Assembly (NCBI GenBank): GCA_036927565.1
Contig: JAYESD010000008.1
Location: forward strand, 111,212,279-111,276,278
From: Tuctoria greenei
Taxonomy: Eukaryota > Streptophyta > Magnoliopsida > Poales > Poaceae
Direction: 5' to 3'
DNA: 64,000 bases
Shown piece after piece: positions 57,831 to 64,000 of the stretch (position 1 is the stretch's first letter; the number at the start of each line of letters is the position of its first letter). The translations under genes were made by a program, and so were the position numbers. Below the pieces are notes generated by a model, which was given only the letters and a program-made list of their open reading frames with translations, had not been told where the DNA came from and ran no database searches.

Positions 57831-58870
57831 TGTCGACGGTCGTGAACGACACTTCCCCCGGACCTGCTTAGAGAGTAGCCCGCGGAGGTTCTTTGGATTC
57901 ACGAGGGCTAGTCCCAGGAGATCGAACGCAGCAGGATGATGAACACAGAGGATTTACGTGGTTCGGGCCGTCGGAGCGTAATACCCTACGTCCACGGGAG
58001 TGTTTGTGTATTGCCTTGCTTGAGCGTGTATGAGTCTTGATCTAATTTTTCGATCCCTTGGGAAGGTCGTCTGCTGAGTCCTTTTATAGTTCAAGGATTC
58101 TGCAGTTACAAGGTGAGACCCAGGACCCGACAGGTGGTCCTGGGGAGAGCCAAATCCTATACAAGATCTAGGATTAATTTCTATCTACTTCCCTGTTTCA
58201 GGGGTGTCAATGCGCCGTCCCGCCGCGTCGTGCGCCAGGGCTACACATAGTTGGTGATGATGGTCATGCATGTCCCGTCCATCTTGTCCTCGCAGCCCAT
58301 TCGTCCGTCTTGTGGCGTGGGTCTGTACCGGCTACTTGGATAAGACAGGACACTGGAGCCTTGACCTCCGCATGTGCGACTCAGATTGCCTGGGGAAGGC
58401 GCGCGTACTTAATGCCTGCCTGAGCAGCGCACACGTTCCTTTATTGCGGCTTCCTACCGCACTGAGTTGGCCATCCGCCACGTGGTCGCGCCGGAGCCTG
58501 CCTCTGTGGGAAGTCGGGCATTTGGTGGAGCAGGCCACGTGGCGCACCCGGAGCCCACCCCTATGGAGGGGCGGGGGCCCAACATTGCAGGCCACGTGGT
58601 AGTTCTGGTGCCTTTCCCTTGCGAGGACACGAGCCTGGCCCCGAGGTCCCGATTGGCCATGTGGCAGCTCTGGAGCCCGCCTCGGCGGGGAGGCGAGGGT
58701 CCAGTTCTGCCAGCCACGTGGCAGCTTGGGAGCCTCCTCTGACGGAGAGGTAGGACCTGGTCCTTCCCTCCACGACGTGGCAGTCTCGAATTCGACCTCT
58801 TAAGCAGAGGCGGAGTCCTTAGCGGTTTTCTCCCTGTGCGCGGGGGTACCCAGTCTGCGGGGTACCGATA
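57831..58870 (-). repeat. 3' LTR of Tat-2 (about 1040 bp)
   Basis: The left edge TGTCGACGGTCGTGAACG is clear against tnpA-like sequence. The right edge GGGTACCGATA precedes the pyrimidine tract, and the terminal CA has become TA. TATA for minus-strand transcription: CTTTTATAGTT at 58081-58091. TACCCTACGTCCACGGGAGT near 57984 matches the general layout of Tat-1's LTR. Confidence 0.8.
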
Positions 58871-59277
58871 GTGGCCCCCGAGCCCACCTCGGGAGAGTCG
58901 TCAATACCGACGGTGGGTCTTCTTCCTTTTGTTCCCGCGCAACTCTTCCGATTCCACTTCGGGGCAGTTCCCCAGGCGACACGCCCCTTCCGTTGAGGCG
59001 ACGTGTCTCCTTATGGTAAGTGAAGGTGCTGAACAGGCACCGCGTGATGTGACTTCTACCTTCAATCGTGCTTTAACTACGGTGGTTCCCAAGGTGGCTC
59101 CTGCACTTCCGCTGCTTTTGCCCTTTGGAAAACCGCCGAGTTACCTCCCACATAGTTAGCCACCCGGCTCCCCTTCTTTGTTGAGCGGCCCGGGCCCTCA
59201 TGTCATTGCCTACGCGGGACCATTGCTCTTCTATTGAGGCTGCGGTGATTACACTTTTGCGCCTGTTGGCCTGGAGA

Positions 59278-59290
59278 GGTGCATAAAAAG
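59278..59290 (+). promoter_or_regulatory. TATA box of Tat-2 antisense gene
   Basis: GCATAAAAAGAG followed by a pyrimidine-rich leader and the ATG at 59417, about 130 bases downstream. Same arrangement as Tat-3 at 5697. Confidence 0.6.
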
Positions 59291-59416
59291 AGAACTTTCC
59301 CCCTGAGGGTCCTTTCTCCCGCCTCTGCACCCCTGCGCTCGTGCTTTTTGCCTCAAGCCCAGTTCTTGCGCTCTAACTCCCGATCTCCCCGTCCATAGCC
59401 TCCTCCTTCAACCCTC

Positions 59417-62089
59417 ATGGCGAGCATCTTGCCCAAGTCCTGGCTGTCCAGGTCTGCTGACCGGGCCCCCATGCGCCGGCTTCTCGGCTGGCATTCTCCT
59501 GAGCGGGAGACTTGGCTCCGTCCCGGGAGGCTTCCGCTAAGCCACTCCGCCAGGGAGATGGTCCTCTTCTCGTCCTACGTGCTGGCCGGCTTTGTCCCGC
59601 CGGCATCCGCCTTCCTGGTCATGCTCCTGGAGACCTTCGGCCTCCAACTCCACCACCTCGCGCCAAACTCGATTGCCATGCTGGCAGTCTTCGCTCACCT
59701 CTACGAGATGTTCGTTGGGGTGATGCCGTCAGTGAAGCTCTTCCGGTACTTTTTTGTACTGAGGGCCACCGGCAGGAGCTCGAAGGAGCACCTCGGCACC
59801 TACTACTTCCAGCGTCGGACAATGGTTCCCACGAGGTACATTGCTTCCTTCAACTGTGCACGGTGGGAGCTGTGGCGTGAGGATTGGGTGGTCGCCAAGG
59901 CCGAGGCCCACGACCGGATGTGCCTCCCCACCGAGATCCCCTACTCCGAGAGGTAATTCTGGGAGGAGCGCCCAGAGCTAGAGGAGGCATTCAACCCGGT
60001 GCTGGAGAGGATCCAGATGCTGGCAGACCACAGGCTGTCGTCTGCCATGGTGCTGAGGGACTTCATGTCCCGTCGCATAGCTCCGCTCCAGCACCGCGCC
60101 CATCCGACATCGATGTTCACCGGCCTGTCGGACTGCACCTGGCTCAAGACCGGCCCCAACTCCAACCTGGCCGAGAAGCAGCTGCTCCACATGCTGACCC
60201 GGGTCTGCCCCGACGACATCTCCCCTGAGGCACTGGCTCTTCCGTCGGACTGCCGCTCCTTGTGCTCGGACTCCGAGTTGAGGCGGCAGCTGCTAAAGAC
60301 GATGCCGACCCTTGACGAGTCTGGGCTGGCGCAGCGCCAGATCGGGGACCCGTTCCGGGGAGTCAGCATCGCCGACGACGCTGAGGGAGGCGAGGCTCCC
60401 TTAAACGACAACGGTTCTTCAAGCGACGACTCCTTGGGCGGCCCCCAGCAACATCCATGGGGTGGTGTCGTCGCCTCTGCCGACAAGGGGAAGGGGAAGG
60501 TGCCGGTTCCGATGTTGGACCCGACCCCCAAGAAGCGCGCCCGTTCGCCACCGCTGGCCCCTTCTGCCCCTCATCGGGACTCCGGAGCCCCGCCGCGCTT
60601 GTCGCCAGGGGGCGTCGACGGCGTCACTTTTCCGCCCGAGTCCTCCACGCGCAAGAGGGGGAGGCTCCTCAACACCGATGGGACCCCAGCGTTCCCTCTT
60701 CGTTCGGAGGGGCGCCAGACCTCGGGGGTGCCGCTGACGCCACCACCACAGGGGCCACCAGCACACTCAGGGGCCCCCACCGTGGGTTCAGGGGCCCGAG
60801 CCCCCCCAACCCTTTCAGGAAGCGGTGGAACTTCACGTCCCCCGGTAAGCTTGCTCAGATTTTACCTCGGGTGTTCTTTGCTGCGTGCCTACCCTGTCAT
60901 TTTCTTATGATCTGGGTTTGCTTGATTTCAGCGCCACCACAACTACTCCACCACCCGCGGGCACTTCTGCTGGGGGGTTTGCCGCTCCAGCCGGCTCGCG
61001 GGGATCTTTTGCAGCCTCGGGCCCTGCTCCGGTGCACCGGGCTGCTGCCGCCGACGTGCCCCGGGCCACCGTGTCCGAGACCCCCGCAGTGACTGATGAA
61101 GCCCAGCCGCGCGCGCCGGCGACCGGTATCGCGCCCGCCAACGACTCCGCATCCACCGGCTACTCCGTGCCGGCCGATGCCGCCGCGCCCTCTGACACTG
61201 CTACGTCGGTTGGCACCACCGCCCCGGGTGCTGCCGTCAGGGAGGGGGCCCTGGTCCCCGTCTCCCCAGTGGTCCTCCAAATGGAGGACGACATTGAAGA
61301 ACTGGGGAGGCAGGGGCCCGCTGCTACGGTGGAGCCTCTCCCCCTGTCCGAGGTTATGGCCGTGGCCTACTCCGGCTTCCGGCAGGCCCAGGCGGCCCTT
61401 GCCCGGGAGAAAGGGCGGCTCGAGGACGAGGACGCCGGCTTCGAGAATGGGCGAGGACCCTGGAGGCCCGGACCCGGTTGGCGAAGAGCCGAGCGGCCTA
61501 GCGGGAGGCGGTCGTTCACGAGGAGATGAAGATCCTCGAGCAGGAGTGCGACCTCATGGCCCAGCTGGACGCCGTCACCCAGAAGCTGAAGGCAGACACC
61601 GAGGCCATCCATGCTGAGGCCAGCTCCCGCCTCCAGGCCTACGAGGACCTTCAACACCTGCTGTCCCTCTGAGAGGCTGCTCTGGCCGAACGAGAGCAGG
61701 AGCTGGCGGCGAAGAAGGCCGAGGTGGAGGCCCAGAAGGTCTGGGAGTTCCTTGGCGGTGCCGACTCAGCTCCGGTGCTGCTCGGCGTCACCCCGGCGCG
61801 CGTGGGGGATCCGGCGCAGGAGGTGAGCCAAGTGTTCCCGGCGCTTGACTCCACCAGCTCGAGGATGCGTTCGCTGGGATCCATCCTCGACAACCAGCTG
61901 GAGGGAGAGGGACGAATGCTGGTGAAGGAGGTGGCGACGCACATCCTGTCCTGCTACCGGAGCTGGTACCCCGACGTCTCCCTGCAGCCGGTCCTCGAGG
62001 GGCCCATCGCCGAGAGGGAAGCGGCCGCCAAGTCTGAAGTTTCGGATGCGGTGGGACTCATCGCCTCAAGGTTCCAGCGGAGCGGCTGA
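59417..62089 (+). pseudogene. Tat-2 antisense gene (PF04195-type, spliced)
   Basis: Homologue of the Tat-1 antisense gene. ATG 59417. The PF04195-like domain spans about residues 40-180 (MVLFSSYVLAGFVPPASAFL, LHHLAPNSIAM, YFFVLRATG, ARWELWREDWVVAKAEAHD). One TAA at 59954-59956 interrupts a frame that otherwise runs from 59417 to the intron donor at 60844/60845. The intron 60845-60931 (GTAAGC...TTTCAG) sits at the same relative place as the Tat-1 intron. Exon 2 has an Ala/Pro/Thr-rich region, a charged helical part with frame slips near 61490 and 61670, and the conserved C-terminal block (from VWEFLGGADSAP near 61739 through AHILSCY-type sequence to LQPVLEGPIAERE near 62010), ending at TGA 62087-62089. 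AATAAA follows at 62173. Function unknown. Confidence 0.8.
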
Positions 62090-62172
62090 GGGCTCCCCGG
62101 GCGTCTGTTTAAGTTTTTGTCTTTCTGCTTTTGTCTTGTGGTTGGTTGCGGCGACAAACTTTTTATTTGTGT

Positions 62173-62178
62173 AATAAA
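62173..62178 (+). terminator. Poly(A) signal of Tat-2 antisense gene
   Basis: AATAAA, 84 bases after the stop codon, preceded by a T-rich stretch. Confidence 0.65.
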
Positions 62179-62413
62179 AGATTTTTCTGTGGTACTTTTT
62201 ATACTCAGCTTGTTTTTATTTCCAGCAATGTCTTCTAGCTGCTTGTTGTTCCTTAGCTTCCAGGACCTGCCGTCCCCCAAAGTATGGGGCCCCCTGACAG
62301 GCGTGACCAGTTGTTATGGGCACACCTGTCATATACTTAGGACTTAGGGTGGACGAGTGCAGGGGGAGCTTAGGATGCGTAGATAGCATTGCCATAGCTG
62401 AGTATGCAGGTAT

Positions 62414-62973
62414 GTCGACAGCGGGCCCCCTGGGGGTGCTGCCGGAGCTTCAGTCCGGCGGTGGCCACCATCTTTAGTGACAAGTCAATAGCGGGCCCCC
62501 TGGGGGTACCGCTGGAGCTTCGGTCCGGCGGTGCCTGCCATCTTCAGTGAGAAGTCGACAGCGGGCCCCCTGGTGCCGCCGCTAGAGCTTCAGACCGGCG
62601 GTGCCCGCCACCTTTAGTGAGAAGTCGACAACGGGCCCCCTTGGGGTGCCACCGAAGCTTCAGACCGGCGGTGCCCGCCATCTTCAGTGAGAGGTCGACA
62701 ACGAGCCCCCTGGGGGTGCCGCTGGAGCTTCAGTCCTACGATGGCCACCATCTTTAGTGAGAAGTCGACAACGGGCCCCCTGGGGGTACCGCTGGAGCTT
62801 CGGTCCGGCGGTGCCCGCCATCTTCAGTGAGAAGTCGACAGCGGGCCCCCTGGGGGTGCCGCTAGAGCTTTAGACCGGCGGTGCCCGCCATCTTCAGTGA
62901 GAGGTCTACAGCGGGCCCCTGGGGGTGCCGCCGGAGCTTCAGTCCGGCTGTGCCCACTGTCTTCGCGGGTACT
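62414..62973. repeat. 70-bp tandem repeats, eight copies, in Tat-2 spacer
   Basis: GTCGACA-GCGGGCCCCCTGG or close variants start at 62414, 62484, 62554, 62624, 62694, 62764, 62834 and 62904, an exact 70-base step. Each unit contains an inverted repeat of the type GCCGGA-GCTTCAG-TCCGGC. It lies between the converging pol and antisense gene, as do the repeats in Tat-1. Confidence 0.95.
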
Positions 62974-63750
62974 CTGACGGTGGTTGCTGGAATAATTTCC
63001 TTAAAGATCTGTACATAGATCAAAAAAGAGAAGTAATTCTGTCCGCTGGTCACTTTACCCCTGCTCTTTTTATAGTGTCGCTTGACTTACAATTCTGGGT
63101 TGACTCGTGGGGCTTGGGTAATTCAGTGCATCTGCACCTAGGACTCGTTGTCCATAGTACCCAAGGGTGGTCCATCTAGCCCCCAGTACTCGACTGTAGC
63201 GCTGGGGAGGCAGAGCGCACATGCTTAGGGTACAGGACCAGGCTAAGCAGGATGTGCCCCTGGACCTCCCGCTCGGTGTAAGCCTTTCCCGGGGGAGACC
63301 ATCTGGAGACACAAGCCCTCGAGTACTGGAACATTCGAGGCCCCAATTACATTGCAGGTACCTCAAGCAACCCCACCTGCAATCCCGACAGCAAGGCTCC
63401 GACTATTGCTAAAGCAGGGGAAAAATGACAGCGCTCATGATAGATCACGATCTATGGCGGGCTTACAGCCGCATCATAAAAATTAAAGATAATTTCTGAA
63501 TTGACAAAGCCTATACCAGGAAGGACAACATTCTTTCATTGTAGTTTCTCATAAGATGGAGCAGACTTTACAAGGGGAAAAACCCGGCCTGGGTGTTAGA
63601 TGAAGTCGAGTGCACCTACTTAGGGTTCTGGACCAGGCTAAGCGGAATGTGCACTCGGAGCCTCATCCCCCTAGTCTAAGTACTGTCCTGAGACAATATG
63701 TAACTTTTACAATGAAATAACATTGTCCCAACCCTGGTCTAGGGTTAGAA
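62974..63750. other. Tat-2 spacer, no gene seen
   Basis: Noncoding sequence between the repeat array and the end of pol. GTACTGGAACATT- and GGTACAGGACCAGGCTAAGC-like words recur (about 63230 and 63620), a loose internal repeat. Confidence 0.6.
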
Positions 63751-64000
63751 CTTACGGAGGTGCTCGATGTTCCATGGGTCTGGTAATCGCTGTCCATCCT
63801 CCGTAGCTAGGCGGACGCATCCTGGGCGGCAAACCTATGTTACCCGGAAGGGGCCCTCCCAGCTGGGGGAGAGTTTGTTAGACCCTTCCCGGGAGAGGAT
63901 ACGGCGCAACACCAGGTCGTCTACCTTTAGCTCCCTACTCTGCACGGTCCTCTGGTGGTAACGCCAGAGCGCCTGCCTATACCGTGCATTTCGCACAGCC
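63750..64000 (-). pseudogene. pol: C-terminal end of Tat-2 pol
   Basis: On the minus strand, entering at 64000: AVRNARYRQALWRYHQR (about 63999-63950), SREGSNKLSPSWEGPF (about 63895-63845), a TAG at about 63838-63836, then CVRLATEDGQRLPDPWNIEH ending near 63752. This is the post-integrase tail, with the same motifs in the same order as Tat-1 at 14650-14897. The in-frame stop shows decay. The rest of pol lies outside the window. Confidence 0.85.

Larger units (their letters stand above)
39987..64000. mobile_element. CACTA-2, left end to beyond window end
   Basis: Begins CACTACTACAAAAAGC, preceded by TGA (39984-39986) as the presumed target duplication. Contents in order: subterminal AGGCGGTT-type repeats, a captured SCE1-like gene (minus), a tnp2-type transposase (minus), a 7.9 kb hairpin-repeat array with an F-box fragment and two proline/acidic ORFs, and a Transposase_24-type gene (plus). 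Its continuation is interrupted by Tat-2 at 57831. The right terminus is not in the window, so it is possible that more than one CACTA element is fused here. Confidence 0.75.
57831..64000 (-). mobile_element. Tat-lineage Gypsy element (Tat-2), minus orientation, truncated by window
   Basis: From left: the 3' LTR (57831-58870), the complement of a polypurine tract (GTGGCCCCCGAGCCCACCTC at 58871), a spacer, the antisense gene on the plus strand (59417-62089), a 70-bp repeat array (62414-62973) and the C-terminal end of pol on the minus strand (64000-63750). gag, the rest of pol and the 5' LTR lie beyond the window. It is inserted in CACTA-2. The 5 bases before the LTR are ATTTG. Confidence 0.85.

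Overview
This window is repeat-dense nuclear DNA from a grass (Poaceae). That placement is inferred from the repeat families: Tat-lineage Gypsy elements with an antisense gene, CACTA elements with tnp2-type and Transposase_24-type genes, a Copia element of the Maximus/SIRE kind, and a grass-type F-box relative. I see no intact single-copy host gene, no rRNA or tRNA gene, and nothing bacterial or organellar. Nearly every reading frame is broken by stops, mostly of the C-to-T/G-to-A type, and by small indels.

Layout. Positions 1-3806 hold two Copia gag remnants in divergent orientation around a piece of LTR. Positions 3807-6010 hold an end fragment of a minus-strand Tat Gypsy element (Tat-3). 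Positions 6011-6766 are AT-rich and resemble part of an LTR. A minus-strand L1-type LINE runs from its poly(A) tail at 6767 to about 22540. It is split by a complete plus-strand Tat Gypsy element (Tat-1, 8122-21054) with both LTRs, gag, protease, RT, two RNase H domains and integrase, plus an antisense gene. Positions 22541-28033 look like a Tekay/Del-type Gypsy LTR, a primer-binding site and a leader. The last part of this is one arm of a palindrome of about 2.2 kb per arm. The left arm is split by CACTA-1 (28034-37142, TSD AAT) and the right arm (37787-39970) keeps the empty site.

From 39987 to beyond the window end lies a second, larger element, CACTA-2. Its left end is in the window. It carries a five-exon SUMO-conjugating-enzyme (SCE1/UBC9) gene copy, a minus-strand tnp2 transposase, a 7.9 kb array of hairpin repeats containing an F-box gene fragment and two proline/acidic ORFs, and a plus-strand Transposase_24-type gene. 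A third Tat element (Tat-2, minus strand, from 57831 to past the end) is inserted in the 3' part of that gene.

How the parts relate. The order of nesting is readable: Tat-1 entered the LINE, CACTA-1 entered a pre-existing palindrome, and Tat-2 entered CACTA-2. The strongest biological points are: (1) the captured SUMO E2 gene, with its catalytic Cys codon and exon-intron structure kept; (2) the long retrotransposon palindrome, a plausible hairpin-RNA source; (3) the Tat antisense gene, which in Tat-1 and Tat-2 has an N-terminal PF04195-type domain, an intron, a conserved C-terminus and its own poly(A) signal, with hairpin repeats between it and the convergent pol gene; and (4) CACTA-2's divergent transposase promoters around an amplified array that resembles its subterminal repeats.
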